A stretch of 64,000 nt of DNA from Arthrobacter citreus (GTDB lineage: Bacteria; Actinomycetota; Actinomycetes; Actinomycetales; Micrococcaceae). Shown here piece after piece: positions 33,746 to 42,958 of this stretch. A program made the position numbers and the translations under genes. The notes below the pieces were generated by a model. The model had not been told where the DNA came from, ran no database searches, and worked only from the letters and a program-made list of their open reading frames with translations. How positions within the stretch are numbered: position 1 is the stretch's first letter; every line of letters begins with the position of its first letter. Where the stretch lies: NCBI RefSeq assembly GCF_038405225.1, contig NZ_CP151657.1:1550001-1614000 (forward strand), written 5' to 3'.

Positions 33746-34795
33746 ATGACTGCACGCAGAGAAGATGCCCGGCGACTCTCCGCAGTGCTCGCCGCTCATG
33801 ATGATGCCGGTGTCCGGGCCCTCGTCGATGCGGCGGAAACGGTGGGAGTGGGCATCGGCGGAACCACCAAGACGGTCCTTATCAATGGCACCACAGTCTT
33901 CCTGAAACAACTGCCGCTCACCAGTGGAGAGGAGCAGGATCCCACCTCCACCGCCGGCCGGGCGCACCTTCCCTTCGCCTGCCACTACGGGATAGGCAGC
34001 CCGAGCCACGGAGCCGGGCGGGAGCTTGCGGCACACCGGATCGCCTCCGAATGGGTTCAGACGGGGAAGGCGGATTTTTTCCCGCTGCTTCTCGGCTGGC
34101 GCGTGGTGGACATGCCGTGCGGGCTGGACCTGCACGAATTCGACGGCGATGCTCCGCCACGCCAATGGGGATCCCACTGGCCGCAGGTCCGGGAACAGGT
34201 CACGGCGATGAAGGATGCCACCAGCAGCCTGGTGCTCTTCCTCGAGTACGTTCCCGAGACGCTCGGCGCGCGGGTGCGCCGAAGCCTCGGCGAGGACCGG
34301 GGCGAGGCAGTCTTCGTGGACGCGGTCCAACAGATCCTGAAGGCCACGGATTGGATGCGGGCCGAGGGCTTTCAGCACTTCGACGTGCACCCGGGGAACA
34401 TCCTCGTCCGGGAGGGCACCCTGCTTTTTACTGACTTTGGACTGGCCCTTCACCGGGGGTGGAACCTCACGGTGGAAGAAGCAGCATTCATGCCCGCCCA
34501 CGAAGGCTACGACCGCGACACCGCCCTCATGCACCTGTTCCACTGGGTCTTGTTCGAACTGGGTTTCACCACCGGCCCGCAGCGTCTGGCATTGTTACGC
34601 GCTGCCGCCGCCGACCCTGCCACGCGGGCACTGGCTCCGGTCCGTGCGGCCCTGGGCGGCGGCGCGGACCTGATCGCCCGCAATGCTGCCGCGGCCGTCC
34701 ACATCACCGAGATGTTCGCAACCCTGATGCAGGATGCGTCCGCAACCGGGTACACGGACGCCCACGGACGGCACCGCTCCGTGAGTTCGTCCTAG
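33746..34795 (+). CDS. Protein kinase-like / phosphotransferase family protein
   Basis: The 349-residue protein has a kinase-like core. A Gly-rich strand (VGVGIGGTTKTVLING) precedes Lys54 (TVFLKQLPL). The catalytic loop is HFDVHPGNIL (Asp213, Asn218) and the metal motif is TDFG (Asp230). The canonical HRD is HFD, as in aminoglycoside-phosphotransferase-like and RIO/ABC1-like kinases. It could phosphorylate a small molecule or a protein. Only 15 bases separate it from the upstream terminator, so its promoter must lie within or before that hairpin, or translation relies on read-through. Confidence 0.72.
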   Translation: MTARREDARRLSAVLAAHDDAGVRALVDAAETVGVGIGGTTKTVLINGTTVFLKQLPLTSGEEQDPTSTAGRAHLPFACHYGIGSPSHGAGRELAAHRIASEWVQTGKADFFPLLLGWRVVDMPCGLDLHEFDGDAPPRQWGSHWPQVREQVTAMKDATSSLVLFLEYVPETLGARVRRSLGEDRGEAVFVDAVQQILKATDWMRAEGFQHFDVHPGNILVREGTLLFTDFGLALHRGWNLTVEEAAFMPAHEGYDRDTALMHLFHWVLFELGFTTGPQRLALLRAAAADPATRALAPVRAALGGGADLIARNAAAAVHITEMFATLMQDASATGYTDAHGRHRSVSSS

Positions 34796-34805
34796 CCTCA
34801 GCGTT

Positions 34806-35369
34806 TTAGCCAGCGAGCCCGGCAGCGACGAGATAGCGTCCCGCTACCCACCACTGGCCGTAGAGGAAAACCACCGTCATCACCGACAGCAGGACGTACG
34901 AATAAAAGCGGGCCTTGGGCCGCAGGTCCGTCTTCTCCTTTCGGCTCATCCATGCGAAGCGGAGATGCATGAACATGAACAGGAGCATAAAGAACGGCGC
35001 GGATACACTGCCCGAAGTGCGTCCGCCGACCTCCAGGCGTGTGTTCCACGGAATGGTGGCCAGCAGGTAGCAGGAGAGGGCGATACTGCACACCAGGGCG
35101 GCGGCGCTGACCATGCCGGAGAACCGGACACACCGCTTCCCGAGAGCCCGGTCCCTTCGGGTCAGCTCCCCCATCGGGTGGGACTTTCCCTTCCCGGTGC
35201 CCACGTCTCCCTGCGCTATGGCCCGCAGCTCGGGAGTGAGGTTGGCTCCCTGAGCGCTGAGCATTTCGGCCCGGCGCACGGTCCGCTTTTCCCACGCGAG
35301 TCCGGACATCGGGAGGATGACAGCCGTGGCCAAGGCAACCAGAGTGCCGACCCCATCCCACCAGAACAC
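34806..35369 (-). CDS. Hypothetical membrane protein
   Basis: The 187-residue protein has four hydrophobic segments (about 6-26, 85-105, 120-138, 155-180). A basic cytoplasmic loop (about 27-80) lies after the first. I recognise no family. It ends ten bases from the convergent kinase-like gene. A second leftward frame in the same region is a shadow of it. Confidence 0.6.
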   Translation of the reverse strand: MFWWDGVGTLVALATAVILPMSGLAWEKRTVRRAEMLSAQGANLTPELRAIAQGDVGTGKGKSHPMGELTRRDRALGKRCVRFSGMVSAAALVCSIALSCYLLATIPWNTRLEVGGRTSGSVSAPFFMLLFMFMHLRFAWMSRKEKTDLRPKARFYSYVLLSVMTVVFLYGQWWVAGRYLVAAGLAG

Positions 35370-35513
35370 TGTTCCCCCTTATACCGCCAGGGGTGATGAA
35401 CTGCCCGGCTCCGGAAAAACACTATCCTGCGCGGGCGGTGCGGCTGGAATCGGCGGGGACCGGGCGCGGCGGGATGGCCGGTCCGGTCCTACGCGGGTGC
35501 TGTCGGCCCGGGC

Positions 35514-36647
35514 CTACGCGGGTGCTGCCGGGCCGGTGGGCCAGCGCAGCAGCGCAGCGACATCCGTGCCCTGGGGCAGGACGCCGCCGGGCACCAGAAG
35601 GACACTGGCATCCGTCAGGGCCGCGGCCCGCAGCAGCGCGGCGGGCGCCGGCACTCTTCCCAGCTCCTGCGCACCGAGCGCCTGCTCCCCGGCACTGGCA
35701 ACCCACGGTTCAGCTCCGAGCGCCAGCAGGCGGCGTTCGGCAAGTGCGCCGTCGTTCATAATCAGCACCTCCACCTGGGCCTGCTGCAGGGCATGCAGCA
35801 CAGCACCAATGCCGGTGGCCGACTGGGGGTTGGCCTGGCCTTCCTGCTGGGCCAGCCGGTCCATGATGTCCTGCTGCTCGGCCGCCCACTGCAGGGCGAT
35901 CCGTTCCTGGACCTCGTCCTGCAAACCTTCGGCAGGTGCACCGCCGGTGTGGGTGTGGGCACCCACAAAGGTCACCAGGTCCCGGTGAGCCTCGGAGATT
36001 TGCTCCTTCACCAGGGTCCGGGCGCGGATGTCCCCGGCCAGGGCAATCAGCCGGGCTCCGCTGCGGTCCACGATGCGGTCGATCGATTCGGCAACCTGGT
36101 CCGCGTTGCGGCGCCACGTTTGTTCGGTCCGCCGCTGCAGCTTGTCGTGCGACCAGCCGCCCCCGGGAATCTTATGAATACCCTCCGTTGACCCCTCGAC
36201 GGCCTGCACATTTGCGGGGCCGGTCCGGCCTAGGTATTCCAGCTGGATCTCGGCGCCCTCACGGGAGACTTCGGCAACGACGTACGGGAATTCCTCCGGG
36301 CGGTGTTTGAGCAGCGGCAGCAGATCCGGAATTGCGTCAACGGTAATCCGCTCCGGCGCAACCAGTTCCCCGGCCAGCAGTTCGTTCAGCTCCACGGTGC
36401 CCTGGCGGACGAGGACAAACCGCGACACCGGAGCCGGCTGCCCCTGGGCCGGTGCCGTGGCCTGTTCCATGGCCACCAGGTCCTCGTTGGGGGCGCCCTG
36501 CTGTGCCAGTGCTTCCCGGATGTTGCCGGGGCGGACTTCAGCGGCTTCGAGGCCGTCCACGGTTCCGGCTCCCGCGTCAAAGTATGCGGTGCACCACGGC
36601 CCCTGTTTCCGGTAAAGCTCTGCGTACTTATGGAGGTTCTCAGTCAT
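35514..36647 (-). CDS. Rv2629/Balon-like eRF1-domain protein, putative ribosome hibernation factor
   Basis: The 377-residue protein matches the actinobacterial Rv2629 (baeRF/Vms1-like) family, relatives of archaeal and eukaryotic eRF1/Pelota. Visible landmarks are LYRKQGPWCTAYFDAGAGTV at the N-terminus, RFVLVRQGTVELNELL, the loop KIPGGGWSHDKLQRRTEQTW, DRSGARLIALAGDIRARTLV, and the C-terminal VEVLIMNDGALAERRLLALG eL30-like fold. Established knowledge: the related protein Balon and a mycobacterial homologue bind the ribosomal A site during dormancy. A similar role here is inference. It is followed by a mycothiol-linked gene upstream on the same strand. Confidence 0.82.
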   Translation of the reverse strand: MTENLHKYAELYRKQGPWCTAYFDAGAGTVDGLEAAEVRPGNIREALAQQGAPNEDLVAMEQATAPAQGQPAPVSRFVLVRQGTVELNELLAGELVAPERITVDAIPDLLPLLKHRPEEFPYVVAEVSREGAEIQLEYLGRTGPANVQAVEGSTEGIHKIPGGGWSHDKLQRRTEQTWRRNADQVAESIDRIVDRSGARLIALAGDIRARTLVKEQISEAHRDLVTFVGAHTHTGGAPAEGLQDEVQERIALQWAAEQQDIMDRLAQQEGQANPQSATGIGAVLHALQQAQVEVLIMNDGALAERRLLALGAEPWVASAGEQALGAQELGRVPAPAALLRAAALTDASVLLVPGGVLPQGTDVAALLRWPTGPAAPA

Positions 36648-36674
36648 CGTTTTCCCTCTCGCCGATCGCAGTCA

Positions 36675-37379
36675 TCACTTGTCCTGGTTTGCAGCACGGG
36701 CCAGCGCTCCCCCGCCTCCCCTGCCGTTCCCCATCCCGCGCTGCACCCGCGACCGCAGCGTTCCCGCTCCCGGTCCCGCGAGCTGGTCCAGGTACGCGGA
36801 CCGCCCGGCGATGCTCATCACGAGGGTGAGGGTTGGCCCGGTGACCAGGAGCCCGTAACCGGTGGTGAAGCGTCCGTCCGTGGCCCGCAGCTGGAACCCG
36901 TCAGCCATGGAGCGGCTGGGAACCGCAAAGTCCCGACTCGTATAAAAGTCAGCCACGGCAGCCAGCGCTTCCGGTGCCGGAGTCCGCGGAATTCCCAGCG
37001 GCTGGCGGATGTCCTGCGCATGGACAACAACTTCACCCAGGTAGGCGGCCGTATGGGAGGAGGGTGCGATGGTGCTGTCGATGACACCCCGGAACTGGTC
37101 CAGCGTCTCGGCGGGAGTGCGGCCCAGATGTTCAACGAGGCGCCGCTGGTTATGTACATCGGGGCGGAAACGGGCGGCAATCATGCTTTGCAGCCATTGC
37201 CGCTGATTCATGCTGGCACCCGCAGTGAGGTGGGCAAGCACCTGTTCCACGTTCCACTGCCCGCACAGCGTCCCGTGCTGCCACTGCTCCGTCGACAGCC
37301 CGGCCAGATCCTCGGCCAGCGCCGCCCGCTCGGCGCGGATCAAAGCCCACAGGGGGTCCTTCTCACTGCTGTTGTTCAT
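36675..37379 (-). CDS. Maleylpyruvate isomerase family mycothiol-dependent enzyme
   Basis: The 234-residue protein has the DinB-like N-terminal helical bundle of mycothiol-dependent enzymes (WALIRAERAALAEDLAGLST, EQWQHGTLCGQWNVEQVLAH, then LGEVVVHAQDIRQPLGIPR with the third metal histidine). A C-terminal domain follows (about 140-234) with FQLRATDGRFTTGYG. The metal-ligand histidines fit His-(x)-Glu-His positions of the family. The ATG at 37379 is chosen; in-frame GTGs lie just upstream. The gene precedes the eRF1-like gene by 27 bases, so they may be co-transcribed. Confidence 0.82.
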   Translation of the reverse strand: MNNSSEKDPLWALIRAERAALAEDLAGLSTEQWQHGTLCGQWNVEQVLAHLTAGASMNQRQWLQSMIAARFRPDVHNQRRLVEHLGRTPAETLDQFRGVIDSTIAPSSHTAAYLGEVVVHAQDIRQPLGIPRTPAPEALAAVADFYTSRDFAVPSRSMADGFQLRATDGRFTTGYGLLVTGPTLTLVMSIAGRSAYLDQLAGPGAGTLRSRVQRGMGNGRGGGGALARAANQDK

Positions 37380-37594
37380 CTCGGTCACTGTCCTGTACTC
37401 ATGCACCTTCAAGCGCCACACATCCTGAACTCGGTAACCAACCGGAGACGCTCACGCTACCGCCGGCGGACTGCTGCCGCCACGGTGTTCAGCGGATTGG
37501 TTGGCTTTTGCCCCCGATGGGTTCCCATGGGACACGGCCATGCAGGAAGGTTCGGCTGGCGCCGAACGCCGCGGCCGCCGGTAGGCTCACCCGA

Positions 37595-38749
37595 ATGGGG
37601 AAATCTGCGCCTTCGCTGCGCCCGCTGCTGCTTCCAATCACTGTTGCCGTCCTGTGGCTCATGACCGCACTGGCGGGTCATCTGCTGCTGACCACGGGGC
37701 AGCCGTCAGCCGGCCCGGCGCTATCCACGCTTTTGTTTCCGAACACCCTGCCGGACCGCATGAGCTATCTGCTGGACGGCCCCGGATTTGCAGTGGCCGC
37801 TGGAATATCGGCGGTGGCCGTGGCAGCGTTTGCGGCTCTGCTCATGCCCGCCGTCCGCCGCAGCGGCACGGAAGGGACGGTGCCCCGCGGCACCGCATTC
37901 CTTGCGGCGTGGGCCTGCCTGGTCCTGGCCTCGGTGGCCGGTTCCGCAGTTCTCGGCGCCGGCCTGGTGGTGGCGGAATGGCCGCCTTCCCGGAAAATCT
38001 ACATCTTCGATTCGGTGATGCCGCTGCTGTTCTCCGGCGCCTATTGGGGTGTCATCTGGGGCTGGGTGCCGGCCCTACTGGCCGCATACTCCGGCACACA
38101 GCGTCAAGCCTCCCCCGGCCACGTGCGGTCCGACGGCGGTGCGGGCCGCCGCTGGAACCGCCCCCTGGCTGTTTTCACCGCAGTCTCCCTGACCCTGCTG
38201 GTGATGATGCCGACGCTGAAAACGGACCCCAACACCGGCGCCGTCATCGAACCCGAAGTGCTTCCCACGCAGGAACCCGTGGTTTACGGGGCGGAGCCGG
38301 TAGGCCCTTCCCTGGGTGCGGCGGATCCCGGCTGGTGCACCGGAGACGAGGTCCTGTCCACGGTTGGCGGATGGGATGCCGCCACCGGACACCGCGGCGC
38401 CAGGATCATCATCCAGAACACCGGCGACCGAACCTGCATCCTGCAGGGCTACCCGGATCTGGCGTTCGAGGACACCGACGGCTGGGCCATGGGCATCACC
38501 GCGGTGCACGGCGGCTCGTTTATGACCGAGGACACCACCGGCGGTCCCATCAGCCTTGCCCCGGGGCAGGCTGCCTCCGCCGACATCGGCTGGAACGGAA
38601 CCTCCGGGGCCGGCATGTCCAGGGTGGGAACCCTGCTGGTGGCACCCTTCGCCGGCACCCTGCGCCAGGAGCTGGAAGCGGACATTGACCTGACCGAGCC
38701 CGGCTTCCTGACCGTGACGCGGTGGGCGCCGGCTGCTGCGGGCGCCTAA
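37595..38749 (+). CDS. Membrane protein with C-terminal DUF4232 domain
   Basis: The 384-residue protein has five or six helices (about 10-30, 60-85, 105-130, 145-170, 190-210). An extracellular DUF4232 domain follows (about 245-384), with WCTGDEVLSTVGGWDAATGH, RIIIQNTGDRTCILQGYPDL and a conserved Cys pair. DUF4232 domains are usually found in actinobacterial lipoproteins; here the domain is attached to a polytopic anchor. The start is ATG at 37595. The function is unknown. Confidence 0.75.
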   Translation: MGKSAPSLRPLLLPITVAVLWLMTALAGHLLLTTGQPSAGPALSTLLFPNTLPDRMSYLLDGPGFAVAAGISAVAVAAFAALLMPAVRRSGTEGTVPRGTAFLAAWACLVLASVAGSAVLGAGLVVAEWPPSRKIYIFDSVMPLLFSGAYWGVIWGWVPALLAAYSGTQRQASPGHVRSDGGAGRRWNRPLAVFTAVSLTLLVMMPTLKTDPNTGAVIEPEVLPTQEPVVYGAEPVGPSLGAADPGWCTGDEVLSTVGGWDAATGHRGARIIIQNTGDRTCILQGYPDLAFEDTDGWAMGITAVHGGSFMTEDTTGGPISLAPGQAASADIGWNGTSGAGMSRVGTLLVAPFAGTLRQELEADIDLTEPGFLTVTRWAPAAAGA

Positions 38750-38750
38750 T

Positions 38751-38790
38751 CGCTGTTGATCCTAGACGCTGTCGATCCTAGACGCTGTTA
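38751..38790. repeat. 16-bp tandem repeat spanning a stop codon
   Basis: The unit CGCTGTTGATCCTAGA (38751-38766) is repeated with one change at 38767-38782, and a third partial copy follows. On the minus strand each unit contains TAG, and one of these is the monooxygenase stop, so the duplication preserves termination. Confidence 0.8.
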
Positions 38791-40679
38791 ACCCGGCGGG
38801 CCGGCAGCAGCGGGGCAAAGAACGCGGCAAGTTCCGCCGTCGCCGTCAGTGGCAGGACGTTGGCCACATACTGATCCGGGCGCACGACGACGACGGCGCC
38901 CGAGCGGTCCAGTCCGCGGGCCTCGAAGATGTCCTCCTGGGGATCGGCGCCGAAGACCTTGGCCAGGTTGGTCAGGCCAAACGGTCCCACCTGCGGCGTG
39001 AACACAGCAGGCACGGACGTGATGTTGATGCCGGTGTGATCCTGCTGGTAGATGACCTTGACGTCGAACCATGCGTCCGGGTCCAGGCCGTCCGGGGTGG
39101 TAACCAGCGGAGAGTCCGGGGCCTCCGTGAGCCAGCGGGCAAGATCCGTCACCGCCGACGGCTCCCCGGCCCGGGCGGGATCGGCAAAAACGTACATCCG
39201 CCATTTGCCGTCCGCCTCGGCCAAATGGCCCAGCTGGACCGGGTTGGTGTCGCAGACCCGGCGGACCGGTGCCGATTTGAAGCGCTTGCCGATGGGGAAT
39301 CCGGAGGCCAGGTCCTGGTGCTTCGCTTCCGCGACAACCATGGACGGCGCGTACTGGGTCATGAATCCGGCCGGGAATTCAGCGGTGCTGACGTAAAAGT
39401 CCTCCAAATCCGAGGGGTTTTCGAATTCCTCTGGCTTCTTCGCCATGAGGGTGGACCATTCCTTGTCGAAGTCGATGAGGTTCTTCGCCACCACCTGGCG
39501 TTCGGCGGAGTAGGTCGAGAGCAGGCTCTCCGGGCTGCGGCCGTCCAGGACATGGCCGAGCTTCCAACCCAGGTTGAAACCGTCCTGCATGGAGACGTTC
39601 ATGCCCTGCCCGGCCTTGGCGCTGTGGGTATGGCAGGCGTCGCCGGTAATGAACACGCGCGGAGTGCGGGTGCCGATGTCCGCGGGCACGACGTCGTCAA
39701 AGCGGTCGGTGAGACGGTGGCCCACTTCGTAAACGCTGTGCCAGGCGACGTTCCGGACATCCAGGGTGTAGGGGTGCAGGATGCCGTTGGCCTTGGCGAT
39801 GATTTCCTCGATGGTGGTCTTCCGGATGGCACCGTTGTCTCCCTCGGGCACCACCCCCAGGTCCACGTACATGCGGAAGAGGTAGCCGCCCTCACGCGGA
39901 ATCAGCAGGATGCTGCCGCCGTTGGAGGACTGGATGGCGCACTTGGTGCGGATATCCGGAAAGTCGGTGTTGGCCAGGGCATCCATGACACCCCAGGCGT
40001 GGTTGGCCTTGTCGCCGGCGAGGGTGCAGCCAATGGACTGGCGGACCCTGCTGCGGGCACCGTCAGCACCGACAACGTATTTGGCCTTCACGGTGCGCTC
40101 GGAGCCCTCCTGCTCGCCGGCGGTGTGCGCGAGGGTCACAGTGACCGGGTACTCGGCGCCGTCGTCGATCTCCAGTCCGCGGAACTCGTACCCGTAGTCC
40201 GGCACCATCCGTGCGGGGGCGTAGGCCATGTACCGCGCGAAGTAGTCCAGCACGCGGGCCTGGTTGACGATCAGGTGCGGGAATTCGCTGATCCCGGTTT
40301 CGTCGTCGAGCGCCCGGCCGGAGCGCGCAATGTTGGCTGGCTCCTCCGGGTCCGGGCGCCAGAACGCCATCTCGGTAATGCGGTATGCCTCGGCTGTGAT
40401 TTCCGCGGCGAATCCGAAAGCCTGGAAGGTTTCCACGCTGCGCGCCTGGATCCCGTCCGCCTGGCCGATGGCCAGCCGGCCGCTGCGGCGCTCCACAATC
40501 CGGGTGGTGACGTTGGGGAACCGCGACAGCTGCGCCGCCGCCAGCATCCCGGCCGGTCCGGAGCCCACAATGAGCACGTCCACTTCCTCCGGAAGCTCAC
40601 TGGGGCGGTCAATGCCGACGCCGGCAGCGGGGTGGATGCGCGGGTCTCCGGATACGTAGCCGTGATGGTGGAACTGCAC
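38778..40679 (-). CDS. FAD-dependent aromatic-ring monooxygenase (phenol 2-monooxygenase / 3-hydroxybenzoate 4-monooxygenase-like)
   Basis: The 633-residue flavoprotein has the group A hydroxylase layout. The FAD dinucleotide motif is VDVLIVGSGPAGMLAAAQ (about 33-50), the DG motif GADGARSRVRQSIG is at 204-217, and the second FAD motif is RVFITGDACHTHSAKAGQGM (341-360). A C-terminal thioredoxin-like domain (about 430-630) is typical of phenol hydroxylase. The length matches MobA/PhhA-type enzymes that hydroxylate phenol or 3-hydroxybenzoate. The exact aromatic substrate is not determinable. An aldo/keto reductase gene lies 40 bases upstream on the same strand. Confidence 0.87.
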   Translation of the reverse strand: MQFHHHGYVSGDPRIHPAAGVGIDRPSELPEEVDVLIVGSGPAGMLAAAQLSRFPNVTTRIVERRSGRLAIGQADGIQARSVETFQAFGFAAEITAEAYRITEMAFWRPDPEEPANIARSGRALDDETGISEFPHLIVNQARVLDYFARYMAYAPARMVPDYGYEFRGLEIDDGAEYPVTVTLAHTAGEQEGSERTVKAKYVVGADGARSRVRQSIGCTLAGDKANHAWGVMDALANTDFPDIRTKCAIQSSNGGSILLIPREGGYLFRMYVDLGVVPEGDNGAIRKTTIEEIIAKANGILHPYTLDVRNVAWHSVYEVGHRLTDRFDDVVPADIGTRTPRVFITGDACHTHSAKAGQGMNVSMQDGFNLGWKLGHVLDGRSPESLLSTYSAERQVVAKNLIDFDKEWSTLMAKKPEEFENPSDLEDFYVSTAEFPAGFMTQYAPSMVVAEAKHQDLASGFPIGKRFKSAPVRRVCDTNPVQLGHLAEADGKWRMYVFADPARAGEPSAVTDLARWLTEAPDSPLVTTPDGLDPDAWFDVKVIYQQDHTGINITSVPAVFTPQVGPFGLTNLAKVFGADPQEDIFEARGLDRSGAVVVVRPDQYVANVLPLTATAELAAFFAPLLPARRVNSV

Positions 40680-40719
40680 GCGGTGGTCCTCACTTCGTTG
40701 TGGTGGGTGTGTACGTAGG

Positions 40720-41565
40720 CTACTCCATCGTGACCCCGCTCAGCCGGGCCACCGCCTCCGGGTCGCGGTGGTCAAAAAAGAGCGAGTGTCCGGTGTCCAG
40801 ATCGGCGATGGCAGCCATTTCCTGCGGGCTGAGCTCAAAGTCGAACACCTGCATGTTCTCCGCCATCCGGTCCGGCCGCACTGACTTCGGAATCACCACC
40901 ACCCCGCGCTGGATCAGCCAGCGCAGCACCACTTGGGCGATGCTCTTGTCATGCGCCGCGGCAATGTCGGTCAGCGTTGGATCGGAGAAGAGATTGTTTT
41001 TCCCTTCCGCGAACGGCGCCCAGGACTCATGCCGGACGCCGCGGTCACTCATCAGCTGATTTTCGACGGCCCGCTGGTAATACGGGTTCGTTTCGATCTG
41101 GTTGACGGCGGGGGTCACCTCGTTGTGGATGATCAGGTCCACCAGCCGGTCAGAGGAGAAGTTGGAAACGCCGATGGCCCGCGCTCCGCCGTCGTGATGG
41201 ATCTTTTCCATCGCCCGCCATTCGCCGTAAACGTCGCCAAAGGGCTGATGGATCAGGTACAGGTCCACATAGTCCATGCCCAGAAACTGCAGGGATGTGT
41301 CAAAGGCCCGCTGGGTGGTGGCCTCGCCGTTGTCCTGGATCCAGAGCTTGGTGGTGATGAACAGTTCGTTCCGCGCGATGCCGCTGTTCCGCACTGCTCG
41401 TCCGACGGCGTCCTCATTCTGGTACGCGGCGGCGGTGTCCAGGGACCGGTATCCGGCGGCCAGCGCTGCGGTCACTGCCTCCTCGGTCTGATCCGGAGGA
41501 ACCTGGTACACGCCGAAGCCAAGGATCGGCATTTCGACGCCGTTGTTCAGGGTGACATATTCCAT
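40720..41565 (-). CDS. Aldo/keto reductase
   Basis: The 281-residue enzyme has the AKR tetrad Asp43 ([10 protein letters not shown]), Tyr48, Lys73 (TTKLW) and His106 (LIHQP). [20 protein letters not shown] and [20 protein letters not shown], the NADPH-binding end, are also present. It belongs to the bacterial AKR5/2,5-diketo-gluconate-reductase-like group. AAAGGAAA sits before the ATG. It lies directly upstream of the aromatic monooxygenase on the same strand and may share its transcript. Confidence 0.92.
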   Translation of the reverse strand: MEYVTLNNGVEMPILGFGVYQVPPDQTEEAVTAALAAGYRSLDTAAAYQNEDAVGRAVRNSGIARNELFITTKLWIQDNGEATTQRAFDTSLQFLGMDYVDLYLIHQPFGDVYGEWRAMEKIHHDGGARAIGVSNFSSDRLVDLIIHNEVTPAVNQIETNPYYQRAVENQLMSDRGVRHESWAPFAEGKNNLFSDPTLTDIAAAHDKSIAQVVLRWLIQRGVVVIPKSVRPDRMAENMQVFDFELSPQEMAAIADLDTGHSLFFDHRDPEAVARLSGVTME

Positions 41566-41770
41566 GAGTTTTTCCTTTCGGTGCCCGGCAGAATCCCTTC
41601 GAGGTTACAAGCGGGCGGCGGCCGGCGGGAGGGTGCCAGAGCCGGTAGAGCCGGGCCGGAACGTATTAGCCCGGCATCTTTATCCAAGGGTGAGATGATT
41701 CGTCGAAAGACCGCCGCACCGCCGGCCGATACTGCAGCTCCCGGCACGGACCGGGGAACGGAGAAAGCCC

Positions 41771-42904
41771 ATGACTCAAGCCCCTGCCTCCCCTCAGCCG
41801 GGTAGCCCCGCCACCTCGGGCATTTTTGCCGGCTCGGGGATTTCCGCCGGGTCGGGCAGCGCTCGGCGGGATCAACTCGCTGCGGCATATGCCGACGTCG
41901 TGCTGGACAACCTGCGCCGGCCCTACCCCTTCGCCTCCCATCATGTGGAGGCCTCGCCGGCGGACCGGCCGAGCCCGCGCGAGCTGCACCCGAGTTTCCA
42001 CACGTCCTTTGACTGGCATTCCTGCGTCCACATGCACTGGCTTGGCGTGAGCCTGCTGGAATATGGGCTCGACGCCGGCCGGGACGCCGCACTGCGGGCG
42101 GAGCTGGAGGCGACGCTGACCCCGGAGAACCTCGCCGTGGAGGAAGCGTATTTGCTGGCCCATCCCGGGTGGGAGCGGCCCTACGGATGGGCATGGCTGG
42201 TCCGGCTTGCCGCAGCCGCCGCCTCCTCAGCCGATCCGCAGATCCGCAGCTGGGGAGCAGCCCTGGATCCATTGGTGGATACCGTGGCGCAGCTGGTGGC
42301 GGGGTGGACGGTGCGGGTGGAGTATCCGGTGCGGCACGGCGTCCACACCAACACCGCCTTTGGCGTGGGCATGCTGTACAGCGCGTTTCAGTCGCTCGGC
42401 CGGACCGAAGCGGCGGCGGCGTGTGCCGCGGCCGCCCGGCGCTGGTTTGGTGGTGACACTAACTGGGCCGCGGACTGGGAACTGAGCGGTCAGGATTTCC
42501 TCTCGTCCGGTCTCAGCGAGGCGGACCTCATGGCCGGCATCCTGGATCCAGTGGAATTTGCCGCGTGGTTTCCGTCCTTCCTGCCCGGTTTGGCGCCGGC
42601 GTCGCGGATCCTTCAGCCGGTGTCCGTTACTGACGAGACGGACGGGTACATGGTCCACCTGCACGGGCTGAGCCTCTCCCGCGCCGGCCAAGCGGCGAGG
42701 ATTATCACGGCACTCGACGCCTCCGGGGCCGCAGGCACTGCGAGCGCCGCGGTGCTCCGGACGGCGCTGGACCCACTGCTCAACACCGGATTGGAAGCAG
42801 TGGTTACGGCCGAATTCATGTCCTCGCACTGGCTGGCAAGTTTCGCGTGGGACGCGCTCAGCAGCAGGGACCAGCTGCCGGGTGCAGCCGGGCAAGCAGA
42901 CTAG
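41771..42904 (+). CDS. DUF2891 family protein
   Basis: This 377-residue soluble protein matches DUF2891: YADVVLDNLRRPYPFASHHV, HPSFHTSFDWHSCVHMHWLG (the conserved D-W-H-S-x-V-H-x-H-W motif), YGWAWLVRLAAAAAS and GGDTNWAADWELSGQDFLSS. It resembles alpha/alpha-toroid glycosidase-like proteins but has no assigned activity. The N-terminal 30 residues are a low-complexity Gly/Ser/Ala stretch. It is followed by an alpha/beta hydrolase gene 54 bases downstream, probably in one operon. Confidence 0.87.
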   Translation: MTQAPASPQPGSPATSGIFAGSGISAGSGSARRDQLAAAYADVVLDNLRRPYPFASHHVEASPADRPSPRELHPSFHTSFDWHSCVHMHWLGVSLLEYGLDAGRDAALRAELEATLTPENLAVEEAYLLAHPGWERPYGWAWLVRLAAAAASSADPQIRSWGAALDPLVDTVAQLVAGWTVRVEYPVRHGVHTNTAFGVGMLYSAFQSLGRTEAAAACAAAARRWFGGDTNWAADWELSGQDFLSSGLSEADLMAGILDPVEFAAWFPSFLPGLAPASRILQPVSVTDETDGYMVHLHGLSLSRAGQAARIITALDASGAAGTASAAVLRTALDPLLNTGLEAVVTAEFMSSHWLASFAWDALSSRDQLPGAAGQAD

Positions 42905-42958
42905 GACCGGGCATCAGCCGTACCAGGCATCAGCAGCGGAACAAGGAAGGCATATGAA

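Noticed and set aside
39036-40718. 560-residue open frame on the plus strand
   Set aside because: It mirrors the FAD monooxygenase gene on the opposite strand and contains no recognisable domain.
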